A stretch of 64,000 nt of DNA from Icerya purchasi (GCA_039619475.1 CM077115.1:223309291-223373290); one strand, 5' to 3'; positions 12,463 through 25,603 are shown, numbered from the stretch's first letter. Notes: generated by a model from the letters alone, not told the origin. Made by a program: numbers and translations.

Positions 12463-15400
12463 AAACATAATGTAATTCCACGAACGTATTTAGGAAGCAC
12501 GAAGAACGATCTCAGTCTACCGCATAAACTCTGTACAGCCTACTTTCGACGTTTCACTCTATATACCTTTCCCCTCTTTTTCTCTCCTTATAATAATATA
12601 TGAGCCTGCTGGCGTACAAAGCGAAATCAAGTGCGTAGAAATATTCAAACTGTTGTTGGGCCGTTTGAACAATTTGCGCGGCAGAATGGAAAAAGGTAAA
12701 AAAGAATTTTTTAAACTCAAATAATGGGAATTATTATACATGTAGGAATGTGAGCAATAAAATGAGTAACAGTGTTCTTGGAGCAGTTTGTATTTAGCGG
12801 TGTATTCATCCATACGAAAAAAAAGAGAAAATTAATCTTAAACCTAAAATAAATCGACGGAAAATAGGCAAAAATACCACCCCGAATGAAAAATCCGTAT
12901 AAGAAGTTTAAAATAATGTCTCCTTTTGATTACAGTTCGTGAAGTACATTTTAAATCTGTAAAATGAAAAGCTTTTCATGCATTTTGCAATAGAATATAC
13001 TAAATAATGATACTAAAAAAATGAATCGGAAAATCAAAAAATAATCTCACCTTGAGAGAACACAGGTGCTTTCGCTACAACGAAGGGCGATGATTTTAGT
13101 TCAAACGAAACTCTGTTGTCAAATTTCTACTATTAGCTGAATATATTTTTTTACGATAATTTATTACATACTCACATGTCTGTCGCGGAGCATTCATAAA
13201 TGAAAACTGCATATCTTTTATCGTTATTCGTGAATTAAAAATCGTATTTTTTCAGCCTTATTTATACGCTCAGACATTATTAATAAAATCGGAGGCGTTT
13301 CATTCCGACTATCTGCGTTTGCAAGCAGTGCGTTTTTAATAACGATGAAGGTGTACTTATACGTGTTTTTTAATTTACCAAAAAATAAATATTAAAAATG
13401 TTAGTACGAGAAAAATCAATGTGTTTAATTAATCTATTTCGTACATTCACATCGTTATAGTAATTTTCATAAATCGATATAATCGTTAATTTCATTTTCA
13501 AACGAAAACACTTCGACAGTCTTAATGAGTTACCTATTTAATTAATTAATTCTTACGCACTTCCGACTAAAAGAAAAATCACCGAAACATACATTAACGT
13601 GTGTAAAGAAAGCACATCCGATTCGTGCATATAAAATTCGATACGACGTCTTTCCACATCAATAATCGACTGAACAAAATTTACGTTTTAAACACAAAAG
13701 ACGATAAAAATGTTTGATACGTCAACGAATTAAACAAAACTGTTAACAAAGGGAAACACTCGAGCGCACAAACTGTTGCTCGCTATAATCGCTAGTTATT
13801 AATAAGAAATCGAAACCGTAACTTATACGTTACAATAATTATGTAGTAAAATGCGTGACGTAGGGAAAACACGATAAATATAACCAACTGGTACGAATGA
13901 AAAATTATTAAAACATAAACGATCTACGTAGGCACATATGTCGCGCGTATTTTAACAAAACATCTAACACACACACACACACCGACTGCTCACTCACTGG
14001 TGTTCACCACTCTTATCGTTTGCACTGGGAGACTACCGCTGGGGACAGTAATTAGAGGACGTTTTAACCTTTTGTTGACAATTTATACTGCTGTTACTAT
14101 ACAATTCAGTTCTCAAAGAGTTTTCCTTTTAAACGAAATAAATAGTTTTGAAAGTATTTCAGAATATTTTAAATTTTGTAACTGCATTTAACACATCGCA
14201 ATAGCGGCGATTAATTTGAGAAACGGTTATTACCGTGCAAGTGTAAGAAGGAAATCGATAAACAGTTGAACAGAATTATAACTGGCAGTACTCTTTTTTC
14301 TGTAGTTTCAAAGAATGTTAATAGACAAACATAGATTTTTCTATATATATATATATATATAACATTATTATCAGCATAAAATGGGCACGATGTATCTGTG
14401 CGCGCTAATCTATTTACTAAACGGAAAATACTAATATCATCCGTGCCGCAAACGTAAATTTTAACTAAAACGCTAGATTAAAAATATGATAACAACAGAG
14501 ATATTTACGCATATTTTTGTATAACATTTTCTTCTTTAATTTTCAGAGACTGTTCTCATTTTATATTTCATATAAATTATAAAACAGGTTTAGTTACGAC
14601 TATGTTGTAGTGAAAACAATTCAAAAATTAAGAAAACACAAGTAAGAACGTATTAATTTTTATGTAGTATTCATTATTTATAATTTTTCATTATTTTTAT
14701 TAACTAACTCACAAATGTGTTATAAAATTATTCCATTTATTTCTCCAGAAAGCACGCAGTTATAATCTTTCAAATTGTTTCCAACGATTAAGATTAATCT
14801 GCAAATTTCATTACTTGTTTTATATTCGATAATCCAACAGTGTACCTTTCAAATGGATGATTCTTAAACGATTTTTGAATGCTGTATTCGATTTTCATTT
14901 TTTTATAGAAATAAAAAATTATAAATCCCCCATGTATCATCTAGCGTAATGTAGGATTTTCAAATTTCTCCTAATATTTTACTATTAAACGCAGCATAAG
15001 TTTATTGTTATTATTAATTATTTCGGAAAATGTTCGAATCTTCACATTTTTTGTCTTGGAACGGGTCTGCTTACTGACTGATTATGCTGATTTGGATAAT
15101 TTAAAAGCGAAATTTACAAACCCATTTTAAATTTTGTTTAGCATGCCGAACTGTATTATTTTCCTTTTTTCACAATTATATTAATATTATTATTATTATT
15201 ACTATTATTAGCAATATTTTACTGCTGCTTGTGCGATCCGTAATACGCTTCATATTATTGATTTAATACATGTTTAGTATATGTCAATATTATATAGCTT
15301 TATGAAATACATATAACACGCTGGGCAATCTTGGGAATAGATTAAACGCTGCGGCATCTATTATAATTACTAAGTACGTATACATAGATTTAAAAGAAAT

Positions 15401-16906
15401 CTACATGATCTTCAATCGCTACAACAATGTGTCACCGCTCGGTGTATTACGATGTGTTTAAACACATTTTTAATATATTCCGGGAAATAAGAGTCAGTCA
15501 TCATTTTAAATACCATTTTAAATGAAAATAACCATAATCTTCGTTGGAATGTAGACGTTTGCGTTATTCATTAAGTGTTAAATAGACAAGTATACATAAC
15601 ACACACACAAAACACTGATTTTTAAACTAATTATAAATTATAATTAATTCCTTTAATTTATCAATGTTTTATGTAGGCGTTGTATATTTAACTGCATGCT
15701 AATAATTATTACGGTTACTGTAAAATTCTAAATTTCAATAAAGTCATGAAAATTTTAAAATTTGTTTAAATACAGATACCAACAAATTGGTATGGGGGTA
15801 ATAAGTAAATCCACTACGTCGCATTCAAAAATTTATTAAAACTAAAACACTTAAACGTTTACGCTTTAGTCATTCTTCTATGAGAACAGTTTTTTGGCAT
15901 AAAGTTGATGATAGCGCATTTGCTAAATGATCATCCGTTGTACAAATCTGCAGAATGGGAAAAAGTGTACTTCTAATATGAATAGAGATTATAAGAGAAC
16001 TGAACTGAATTCTTCGGAAATAATTCAATTTTCAAGTAGAAAGCGACTATAGATTAAAATTTAAATTAAACGAAAACAGCTAAATATCAATATAATGATT
16101 CTGCCAAGAAAGACGATTATTTCAGAGCGTCTAATTATGTATAATTTATAGCAATTCAGCCATTTTGTGATTAAACAAATCTTCGACAGTCATTGCGTGA
16201 ATATCAAAACGAATTTGGTCGGAAGAGAATGAAAATCGGTTCGGGCGGAATAGATATGAAACATCAAGGAGTTAAAAAGAAACAACAAAAAACATAACAG
16301 ATTAAAGTTGGCGAAGGGACCTGCAAAAGAAGTTAGGGGTACGTATAGGGATAAGGTTAATAACAGAATCCTGTGAAGTAGTGGAACAGAAACACAGACA
16401 AGAATTTTTATTAGACGAACAGCGTATTTATTAGAAAGAAAAGCTCGTTATGAAGTAATGTGTGCATAAATTTCAGTTATTGTACTGTACAACTACAAAA
16501 AAAGAAAAAAAAATAGTCGGAAAAGTTTAAAATTCTGCAATGGTGTACAAAAAAATTACTCAAACGATAAAAATGAGGTAAACAAATGAGGAAGACGTGT
16601 GAAGCGTAAAGATTGTAGGTTCTAAAGAGAGCGGACGAGAGTAAATAAAAGGTGGTAGCTACTATAAAACAAAGGAGAAAATACCAGAAAAAAAAAAGAC
16701 CCTATTAAAAATATTACAATATCAGTCAGTTGATTTATGTCAGGAAAACAAGGCATCCAAGCGATAAAGATAACATTGTAACTAACTAAAAAGTGACTAA
16801 AATATTTTAAATGTAATCATATTACTCAGAAACCATAACGAAAACGATGCAGAAAATTATACCAACTGTAAAGTTAAATTAAAATTTTAATTTTCCTTTT
16901 ATTTAC

Positions 16907-17045
16907 CTCTGTTGTTTCCTTCTCGAGAGCTTTCACTCTCAACACTTCTTGAAGTTTATCTTTCCGCTTTTCAGCTAGCTGCTCCAATCTTTTAGCAGCC
17001 CGCAATACTTCTGCAAATAACCGTTCGCATCTTTCGACAGCAACT
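16907..17045 (-). CDS. Exon 8: spectrin-like helix
   Basis: 139 nt, acceptor CATTTCCAG, donor ACAGAG|GTAAAT, phase 2 in and phase 0 out. It completes Arg489 and encodes residues 490-535. The sequence is a continuous charged helix (ERCERLFAEVLRAAKRLEQL, then AEKRKDKLQEVLRVKALEKE) with heptad-like spacing of Leu and Val, as expected for a spectrin repeat. The next exon is 13.2 kb away and its phase matches. Confidence 0.88.
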
Positions 17046-17745
17046 CTGGAAATGAGAATATCCGATATTAAATGTTTGTTATTGCTACGAAATTATTTAG
17101 AAATAAATATGTCCATACTAGCGTGTATTTTAGCTAGGGCATATAATTAAACAACCTAAAAGTTAAGCAAACTTATAATACAACAGCATTATCATTTTTC
17201 GGTATAATCCGAACGCTAATTTTTACTATTATTCATCGATGTTGTAAACAAATTGAAAAATGATCTAAAATCAATTAAAGTATGTGAATTTGATTTATTT
17301 ATTTATTTACTTTTTTATTGATTACAAACATAAATGAACACAGTATTAACTAGTTCACCAGTTAATTTAAAAGAAGCGGAATATATATTTCGTTTTTTTT
17401 TTGTTTTTTTTGGGCATGTCAACTATGGACATTAACCCATTTTTGAAAGTGTCAATTTGCGGCAACCGGATTCGAACCGGGGACCGAACGGACACCACTG
17501 CCTAAACGTCACAGTAGTTGGCCGTGTTTAATGTTAAAAATGTGAATTCTCTATTAAAATTAATCCGTACAGTCGATTTCAAAAAATTTTATTTACATTT
17601 TTACTTAACGTACAGTTGCGGTTTTATTTAATTTAATCAGATCCGATGTTTTACCGATTTTAAAATTATCATTTGATGTAATTAATTAACGTCAATGATG
17701 AAAATTTCTAAATTAAAAATTTCCAATATGCGCTTAATCCTTTAC
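17046..17745 (-). other. Intron 7 (700 bp) containing a tRNA-derived SINE
   Basis: Bounded by GTAAAG after exon 7 and CATTTCCAG before exon 8. The only recognisable content is the SINE at 17393-17530; the rest is unique AT-rich sequence. Confidence 0.85.
17393..17530 (-). mobile_element. tRNA-derived SINE with LINE-like 3' hairpin
   Basis: Minus strand: CACGGCCAACTACTGTGACG, a tRNA-like region with a clear B box GGTTCGAATCC, then AATGGGTTAATGTCC and ATAGTTGACATGCCC followed by a poly(A) of about 17-19 bases interrupted by one C. This 3' end is shared with the LINE at 33141-35302 and is unlike the ACTT tail of the other SINE family. It sits wholly inside a 700-bp intron. Confidence 0.78.
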
Positions 17746-17966
17746 CTGACGTCCATGCTGTTTGGTAACCATTGAGCTTTTTCTTCAATTTGCGCAAGAG
17801 TAGCATCTCCGGCAGCTCTTAAATTTCTTAGTTCAATATCGTTCAATAGCCAATTTATGAGATACTGTTGACTATACAGAGGAACCGTGTCGCCTTTTAA
17901 CTTCAGCATAACATTTACCAGTCTTCGGCCGCACGAATGGCATTTCATCAGGAACAGCTCAACTTC
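17746..17966 (-). CDS. Exon 7: start of spectrin-like coiled-coil region
   Basis: 221 nt, acceptor GTGCCGTAG, donor GTCAG|GTAAAG, phase 0 in and phase 2 out. It encodes residues 416-488: EVELFLMKCHSCGRRLV, a linker, then LINWLLNDIELRNLRAAGDA and TLAQIEEKAQWL. The helix with 'LL-D-eL--L---G-atLaql---a' immediately after the CRAL-TRIO domain is characteristic of the PLEKHG4 group. I predict long helices; no membrane segment is present. The acceptor pyrimidine tract is weak. Confidence 0.9.
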
Positions 17967-18064
17967 CTACGGCACATTTCATTTATTGCATACATGTAAA
18001 AATCTGTCACAACTAGAGTAACCGTTGTGTACAACACGCATTTTACGTACAGATTACAAATAAT

Positions 18065-18066
<2 letters not shown>

Positions 18067-18112
<46 letters not shown>
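18067..18112. repeat. (CA)n microsatellite
   Basis: About 23 uninterrupted CA units, 100 bp upstream (in gene orientation) of exon 7. Confidence 0.95.
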
Positions 18113-18114
<2 letters not shown>

Positions 18115-18446
18115 TAGGTCTGTGGGTGTGTATGTAAAACTTACTGAGTAAAAAATGTTGGCTTTGTTAAATGAAATATTTCAATACCTAAGAATGTCTA
18201 ATAAAACTGATAAAACCGATAGATCTTTAATTAAAACATATTGTTATTATTATTGGTTTATTATATTATTAGATAGAAGAAATTCGATTTACACATTACA
18301 ACGTTGTATTTGCGTTTGTTCGCTCTGATGTATTTTATTGGGTACTAATCTGTTTCACTTGTATGTTTACATAGATTCCGCACTGCTCTACTATGTATAC
18401 TATATATGTGCATATATGTATGTGTGTACGTATGTATCGATGTACA

Positions 18447-18476
18447 TGTATGTATGTATGTATGTATGTATGTATG

Positions 18477-18509
<33 letters not shown>
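18447..18509. repeat. Compound (TATG)n(TA)n(TG)n microsatellite
   Basis: Eight TATG units, then TA units, then TG units in direct succession. Confidence 0.92.
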
Positions 18510-19639
18510 CAGATTAATCGTAATTTTTCTATTTATTTTGATTTTCAAATCGGATTCTGTATCGTTTTATTTTTAGCAGTTTTAAGTATTTTATTACATG
18601 TATCTTATTGTATTCGCTTTAATTACGTATCTGTTGCATGTTTGAACATTTATTTGATTTTATTGTATCCACTATTAGCACTTTTGAGCGCATTTGTGGA
18701 ATTCAATGATAATAATGATAAATAAATGAATTGAAATAAAAATAAATGAATTATTATTATTATTATTATTAATATCATGGAAATAATAACGATTTTTCAC
18801 TCGCTCTTTTCCAAGTAGGTCGATACGAAAATATATTTAAATAATTACGGTCTTCTTACAATTTTACGAAGTAATTATGATTAGATCACCGGCAATACAC
18901 ATTTCTAGTCGTATTTCATCGCGTTTGACGAATTTCTGCGAAACGATTACATTCTACTTCAAATATTAACAAAATTCGATAAAACGGATCAGGTGAAACA
19001 AATGATGGTCGCAAGAATAGCTTGAGCAACTGAATATTTTCATTTACCGAAATGCTACAAACATCTTTCGGAACGGGTTTTAAAGTAATTTCGACTGTGA
19101 TTTAAAATCTAAGATATTTAAAATTGCCGTTAATACTCTAGGAAATTTTAAAAGAAATTGTTGCGAAAATAAGAAAGCGGCGATGGAGAAGCTAATTGAA
19201 AACAGTTTTTCTAAAAAGAAATATACAGAAACAGAGGCGTTCTAAGTGTGGTTTATGTTCGGGTAGCTGTAAAATTTATGAATGCCAATTACAGAAACGT
19301 CGTTTTTTTCTTCTTTTTTTTTTTTAAAAAAAAAAAGAAACAGTATTATAGTTTGCGTTGTTTAAATTATTTTTAAATTTTAGCCGAAGCTATAATTGAA
19401 CTTTTATAATCTTTTGAGTGAAATCGAAAATTTGGCGGTAGTTACATAAAACCCGAACTGATAGAAAACTGCAATTTAAAACGAAGTCTGTATTTCAAAC
19501 TGGAAAAGTTGGGAGGGGACCTCTATATCCCATATCGGCACACACTTGTACAGAAGTTGAACGCGCAATTTAAAACATACCATATCAGGAGGAAAGGTCG
19601 TCAAATTAACCATATTTTCCAATCTTTCCTATTTCCATT

Positions 19640-20301
19640 CAATCAATATTGATTTGCCGTGGGTACCTAGCCACTCGAGCATATTTGGTAATGAAGCGGC
19701 TGATTCCTTGGCTCGGGCTACTGCTGCTTCCTCTCGTCTTGTTTTTTTTTTTTAATTCCATCCGATAACCTTCTATCAATTTGTAAAAGCTTTCATATCA
19801 GATCATGGTATCAGATATTTACGCTTTCTCCTTTTCTAATAATTATTCATTTCATCTGTCTGTTCAGCCTATTCTTCTTGCATATTCATGGTTTCTTTTG
19901 CATCTCTCTTTTCCGCGTTCTGATGTTGTTTCAATTGTTCGTATGCGCTTTGGCCATTCTTTGCTGCCTTTCTCCAGATTTCGTTTTTCCTTGATTTCTT
20001 CTCCACACTGTCCTCTCCATCCGGATGATGCAGTTATTTGCGACGCTGATCATGTGTTTTTTCCAGTGTTCATCTTTCTCCGTGGAGCGTTCTGCCTTAT
20101 ATTTTTATTTGCTGAAGCTTAGACTTCCTACTCCTTATTGTGCTTCCTATATCCTGTCCTTTCCTTCCCCACTAATTATTCCTGCTATTTGTTCCTTTTT
20201 AGATAAAATTTCTGATCGGATCAAAATATAACCGACTTCTTTCCTTACCTTTTGTTTCTGGGTAAAGATCCTTGGTTGACGACCCCCCCCCAAAAAAAAA
20301 A
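19640..20301 (+). mobile_element. LINE 3' fragment (end of RNase H, Cys/His tail)
   Basis: Translation gives WVPSHS...FGNEAADSLARA, the last catalytic region of RNase H, followed after frameshifts by RFGHSLLPFS and CDADHVFF, and it ends with SDRIKI and a stop. The 3' UTR ends in GTAAAGATCCTTGGTTGACGA, a C run and poly(A) to 20301. It belongs to the same family as the element at 33141-35302 and is truncated inside RNase H. Confidence 0.85.
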
Positions 20302-21286
20302 CATATTTTCATTAGGAATAAAATTTATTTCTCTTAAACCAAAGTAAATTATCTATATTATTATTATTATTATTATTATTAATCGGTTTTATCAGAAGTA
20401 CCCCGCAATCAGCATGTGAAATTAACCGAGGTCTTTACAAAATTCAATATAACGAAAAGATACATGAAGCGCAGGTAAAGAGAGTCAATCCATAAAAGTT
20501 CGAGAAAAGTTATATAATTGGTAACAAATTTTAGTTTGATAGAATATTGCACTTTGAAAGCAGACGAAAAGGCCTTTCAAGAAAAATACGATCCCGCCTC
20601 CATATATAGCGGTAAAGAACGAGTCCAATTCAATTATATAAAAAAAAGTAATTATATAGTGAGATGAACAGAATAATGAAAACGCGAGAGGGAAAACAGA
20701 ATATGATTAAAATTACATTAGAAACAGCAGAGGTAACAATGAGGGGAAGTGAAATAATCGAACCGGGAATAAAAAGAAAATTTGGGCTAAAGAAAATAAG
20801 GAAAAACATAAATTACAGGCATCTGATCAAAGTCACGATAGTATTTATCAAGTTACGTAATCAACGTTTGTAATAAGTGTGTTATTTCGAGAGATTAAAA
20901 AAAAAAATCCCCATTTTTGATTTCTCTTATAACAAAAATAATAATAATAATAATAAAATCTAAAAAAATCTATTATTTTAATATTAGTATTTTTATTTGA
21001 AAATTATTTTAAAAAATTCATTTAAATTACAATTAAAAAGCTTCAGAAGTAGGAAAAAAAAGATGTTATTGAAACCATTTAAAAGTTTTGGTAAACATGT
21101 AATGATACTGTGGTTGCCTTTTTAATCTTAAATTTATATGTTTTTTTTTTTTTTCAATCTCTAAGAGAACACTATAAAAAAAAAAAAAAAAACAAGCACT
21201 TAAACTGCAAATTACGAAACTTTATTTAAGAAAAATGACGCAATATAGATGTATAAATTAATCGCAGAGAAATCAATGCGCGTTAC

Positions 21287-21403
21287 CTTGTAAAACTGAA
21301 TCCATTCCAATTGATTATGAGTACTTTCACCTCCCACTTCTGAAGGTATTTGACTCCATTCAATATATTCTTCCAAACTGTCGCTTTCCGTTAATACACG
21401 GTA
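21287..21403 (-). CDS. Exon 6: end of CRAL-TRIO-like domain
   Basis: 117 nt (residues 377-415), acceptor TAATTGTAG, donor TACAAG|GTAACG, phase 0 on both sides. It encodes YRVLTESDSLEEYIEWSQIP, then SEVGG (397-401) and QLEWIQFYK (407-415). The order 'L--yid-sqlp-elGG---h-hleWi-f' is the hallmark of the C-terminal end of the CRAL-TRIO domain in Dbl-family GEFs and is the strongest single family signature in the window. Confidence 0.93.
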
Positions 21404-21796
21404 CTACAATTACAAAATACAACAAAACAGTGCCGTCAATTATCTCTTTCGAAACGAATTAAAACCGGTTTTAATTAATTTCGTAGAAGGAAGTATATTA
21501 AAGCGCCCATTCTGAGTTGAAAAATCGCGCGTGTTTAAAGGAGAAAAAAAAACATATAAAAAACTTCAGTAATAAAACTTAAAAACATCACTCTGTTAAT
21601 GCGTAGAATGACGAGAGTCCAAGATATAAATACCTGAAAGTTTATAAAAATAATATAATAGTAGCAGAAAATATTACGTCTTCCTTAACAGTAAACACAA
21701 CTACACCAGAATTTACGAACACGCGTTGAAAGCAAACGTGAACAGCTAATTTTATAAATAACAATTGAAAAATGAAAGATGAAACAAATAAAAACA

Positions 21797-21799
<3 letters not shown>

Positions 21800-21846
<47 letters not shown>
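21800..21846. repeat. (TA)n microsatellite
   Basis: About 23 uninterrupted AT/TA units in intron 5. Confidence 0.95.
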
Positions 21847-21850
<4 letters not shown>

Positions 21851-22728
21851 AAATAATTACCCCCTTATTGACAAACGAAAATAAGTATTAAATAATTTAC
21901 ATTTTAATAGAAATTAAAATAAATACTTCGATTTAAAGAAACGTTTTCGGGCTATATCATCAGCTAACAATAGACGGTACACTCAAATAAGAATTAAAAA
22001 AACACTATATGGAAATAATAGGAATACACGTGTATATGTTATATAGGAATATAATAGGCGGAAAACAGGCATGATTTTCATTTATTGACAAATAAAAACA
22101 ATGTAAGGAAATAATAGTTATACTACGAGTATTCAAAAAAACGGCAATAATTAAACGAAAGTATTCGATTCTAAAACTTTTTCAGATAATTGCGATTCGG
22201 AAAGTCGTGAGATGCAATAAAAACGTCATGAACGTGTTCGATGAATGCAACAATGTCGTATCTTTCGAATAAATTGCACGAATTAATCAAAGGTAGTAGT
22301 CGACTGAAGAAGACATGAATTTCTTCGGAGTTAATTTCGCCTGTTGTTGGAATTCTCGAAGACGAAATAAAATGAAAAGCCATTTTATAAAACAATTCCC
22401 AGTTAGGCAAAAATCTACGTGAAAGTTGATTAGCACTTCTACGACATCGTCAGTCTGCCCAGTATAACATTTACACACACTCACGCAGACGCATATGTGT
22501 GCACTCGTAATTTTTCCTCTGCTCGGCTTACATTTGACCGCTGACGGAGAATATTTTCGGTCACCAGAGTTTAATTAACGCGCGCTTCAGAATTCAGAGA
22601 GTACCGTATAGCCCTTAACTTCGCTATATATACATATATATTTGAACGGCTCAGTCAGCGACGGCCTAAATTAAATTAGTTCAAAAAAACAGGACTATTA
22701 GCGAAAATTGAAACGAATAGATTATTAC

Positions 22729-22845
22729 CTGTATTTTCGAATTTTGCAAACTACTAAAACGAGGGTGATTTGACTTAAAATGCCTGATTCGATGGTAATC
22801 GTTTTTCTTCCAAACCACTAGAACGCAATCAATTCTGACACGAGG
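22729..22845 (-). CDS. Exon 5: CRAL-TRIO-like domain
   Basis: 117 nt (39 codons, residues 338-376), acceptor TTGTTTTTACAG, donor ATACAG|GTAATA, phase 0 on both sides. It encodes a hydrophobic strand, RIDCVLVVWKKND, followed by a basic helix rich in Arg, Lys and Ser. In the CRAL-TRIO fold this is the strand that sits under the lipid pocket and the following amphipathic helix. Exons 5 and 6 have the same length and phase. Confidence 0.87.
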
Positions 22846-22972
22846 CTGTAAAAACAACATATTCAGCTGGTGAAGCGTGCCGATTTGTACTAGCCATGCG
22901 CGATCGATAATTAACGAATAATCAAATGAACGAAAAAAGGAGAAAAAATAATCAAAAAACCGTATCGCTTAC

Positions 22973-23069
22973 CGTTAACAAACTAAGAGCGCTGTCCAAG
23001 AGATCGATGTCGTTTAAACTTTCCGGTGAAATTGTAAGAATTGAAATACTGTTTTCAAATCGTTCCAGT
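22973..23069 (-). CDS. Exon 4: CRAL-TRIO-like domain, central strand
   Basis: 97 nt, acceptor CTGCCGTAG, donor AACG|GTAAGC, phase 2 in and phase 0 out. It completes the Arg codon 305 and encodes residues 306-337. The segment FENSISILTISPESLNDIDLL corresponds to the 'GLTxLVDAR...LDxLDEAL' strand-helix unit of the family, but the usual aspartate of the VD pair is not conserved. It is separated from the next exon by only 127 bp of intron, the shortest in the visible gene. Confidence 0.85.
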
Positions 23070-25482
23070 CTACGGCAGACAAACAAACATTGAATACAAA
23101 TGAAAAAAAGCTGCCGCCGGTCGCGTATAAAAGCTCGAATTTGTCGTTAGTTAAAAATTGATATTTTAAGGAGGAAAAAAATTTTCCCTTCTAAAAATGG
23201 CAAAATTTAATTATTTCTGTTAAATAGCGTTTAATGAGTTAAAACAAGTAAATAAACAAATCCCGTTTGGGTTTAATTAAATGCAGCACCGACAGAGACA
23301 GTGATTTTGGATAAGGAAATTAGGAAACTAAATGGAAATTTTCCATTCCCTTTCACGCTTGTGTTTTTGTTATTTAATTTTACAATTTCTGCAGACGCAC
23401 AAAATAATACGTATTTGAAAAATTGCGAAAATTTGAAATAACAAAAATTACTGAAAATTCTCTATAGTTTTTAAAATAGTTACAAAAAAAGATAGAGGGT
23501 AAAAATAAAAGTATGTATTATCGAAGATAATTTACGAAAAGAAGAACCTTCCCCCCCGTTGAATGTGAGATTTCTATCAACAGAAGTCTTATTAGCTACC
23601 CTTACACTCTCCTTCCTGATGATACATTATTATTAGTAGTATTTTTACCATTTTATCGCTAACTTTATACGATACAAAAGATTGTACATCAATAAAATAC
23701 GTCATTTTGTCAAGTATTTGCATAATACTGCTAACCTTTCCCCCCTCCATTAAAGTGTTAAAAATTTATAAAATATAGTTTTGTTTCATTCCATTTTTTA
23801 TTTTAAGAATCAAATATCTCTTTACACGTGAAAACTAAAAATAAATGGAATACTTAAAAATTAAGATTAATGAAATGATTTTAAAATTAAAAACATATAT
23901 TTCAGAAAAATACAAACTGAGCTTTAAAGCTTAACATATATATATACGACCATGCTGCACTTTCATTTCAATTTCAGCAACAGTCAAATGATTTTATTAT
24001 TTTAATTGCGCAATATATATGTTCAATGTTATGCTACATTTTTGTTTTTGAATTTCAAAATAATTTTATTCTTCTTAATTTAATAATTTGTGCTATTGCA
24101 AGATACATAGTGAAAAATCTGTAATAATCAGTTGATTGTTACGTCCGATGATATATTGAAGTATCATCATTTTCGCTGTCCAAAACTCACTGATATAGGC
24201 ATTTCTTTAATTACGCGGTATAACCGCTTTTTATACTAATTATATAAAAAATCATTTATTTATAATCATATTTTTTTTTACTAAATTCGAAAGAAATCGA
24301 AATATCGAATTTTTTCTTTATGCAGGAAAGTACATGACAATGAAAATAGTAAAACCTGAATTAATATACGAATAAAAAAAAGTAGAAATTACTATGTACG
24401 AAGAGCTGAATTTTTTCCTACTTCAGAAGTTTGTAATTTTCGACTTTTTTATTATATCAAGAGATAAGGAGTATAGTTCCTTTTTTTTAACGTCTTTTTC
24501 TTATTAAAGTGTACTTTTTTTTGTTTTTTTTAAATAATAAATTTCTTTGGGCTCGCCGCTGATGTAGGCATTGACCTATTCCAACATTAGCTTGTACTCC
24601 ATCGGTTTCGTTAAATTCTGAAGCAAGCAATTGACATGTTAGTTAACAATATAAATAGCGCAAGGAATAACTCTGCTCCACTTGTTCAGATGTTATTTCT
24701 TTATCGAAAGAAAGATCTAGATTTTTTTATTTATTTCTTTTTTTGTAAAATTCATCTGCAAAAATCTTTACAAGTTAAATATTATTTGGTCGTTTTAACC
24801 CATTTTTCACTGCAATCGGTAGAGATAAACTTACAGTTTTATGTAATTGTGTGCCGGAGTTCAAATAATATCTGATACGTCGTTACAACCGAGTTTCAAT
24901 GTATGTATGTATATATATATATATATATATAAAGTGATGTTGAAAACGACTTATTAGGTGAAATACTCGTTACTTTTCGCGTGATTAAATTATTGGTAAA
25001 TGGAGTTGTTTTAAGCATTAAACGCGTTTCCACAGCAACGGTATATATTTTGCTAGTGAATTTTATTATTTATTTTTTTATTCCACCAGCCATGTAAGGT
25101 CAGTGGGTCACATACATTTCTAAAATTCATTATTACGACCTTACATAGATTTAAATGCGTAATTTGTGTAATTTTACGAATAAAATTAAATTTGAATAAA
25201 AATTCCTGTAATAAAAAAGTTTATATACTACATATATCATCGTGTCTTTTAATATATGTAAATTTTACATTAAACTATATAGTACGTTTCATTAAAATTC
25301 ATTAAGTAAATAGCTTCAGATTTAGTACCGAGATGGTCGCTGCAAATACAAATTTTGTTTTAGAGTTACACGTTCGAGACATTTGCTCTATCACGGTTAT
25401 TATTGAATCATTAAACTATAATTTTCTTTCATAAAACTTAATAATATTGTAAACAAATTCGCGTGTTAATGTTGAAAATTAC
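23070..25482 (-). other. Intron 3 (2.4 kb), retroelement tails
   Basis: Mostly unique AT-rich sequence. It holds a minus-strand retroelement 3' end (24515-24610), a (TA)n run (24905-24931) and a 10-bp inverted repeat (25091-25147). No coding segment is seen. Confidence 0.75.
24515..24610 (-). mobile_element. Retroelement 3' end (hairpin plus poly(A))
   Basis: Minus strand ends AATAGGTCAATGCCTACATC then AGCGGCGAGCCCAAAG, followed by an A-rich tail to 24515. This is the same terminal pattern as the local LINE/SINE ends. No body of the element was recognised upstream. Confidence 0.6.
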
Positions 25483-25603
25483 CTAACGGAAATTGTTGAG
25501 TAATAAAATATGATTTTAGCGATATCTACTGCATTCATTTCAGATCTTGTTACTGTATCCGTATCATATACGATAACTGATCTTCCAAGTTTATCAACGG
25601 TAC
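25483..25603 (-). CDS. Exon 3: CRAL-TRIO-like core strand and helix
   Basis: 121 nt, acceptor GCTGTAG, donor GTTAG|GTAATT, phase 1 in and phase 2 out. It encodes residues 265-304 as GTVDKLGRSVIVYDTDTVT..., then a helix with IAKIIFYYSTISV. The segment 'PGT-D--GR-(V/L)(I/V)V' followed by a helix ending in YYS is the central signature of the CRAL-TRIO-like domain in puratrophin-1 proteins. It can accept either exon 2 or the candidate alternative first exon, since both end in phase 1 with a G that completes a Gly codon. Confidence 0.92.

Larger units (their letters stand above)
3748..16906 (-). other. Intron 8 (13.2 kb) with SINEs, a MITE and simple repeats
   Basis: No conserved coding segment was found. 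It holds two SINE copies (10445-10620, 11438-11650), a hAT-type MITE (12011-12462), one orphan hAT-like end (10158), an ATTG-tailed retroelement end near 7990, an AAATGTCC-type repeat (8310-8480) and many microsatellites. A GC-richer patch at 9150-9690 sits just upstream, in gene orientation, of an ATG followed by GTAAGT (8929-8931). Confidence 0.7.
17967..21286 (-). other. Intron 6 (3.3 kb) with LINE fragment and microsatellites
   Basis: Contains (CA)n at 18067-18112, a (TATG)n/(TA)n/(TG)n block at 18447-18509, a plus-strand LINE 3' fragment at 19640-20301 and a probable retroelement tail around 18510-18770 that ends in repeated ATT/AAT units. No exon is seen. Confidence 0.75.

Noticed and set aside
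17447..17530. A functional tRNA gene
   Set aside because: The B box is good, but no cloverleaf closes and the sequence runs into a LINE-like tail and poly(A), so it is a SINE head.
18393..18725. A 110-codon plus-strand ORF with hydrophobic segments
   Set aside because: The first half is translated microsatellite. The rest ends in an AAT-rich tail typical of a retroelement 3' UTR.
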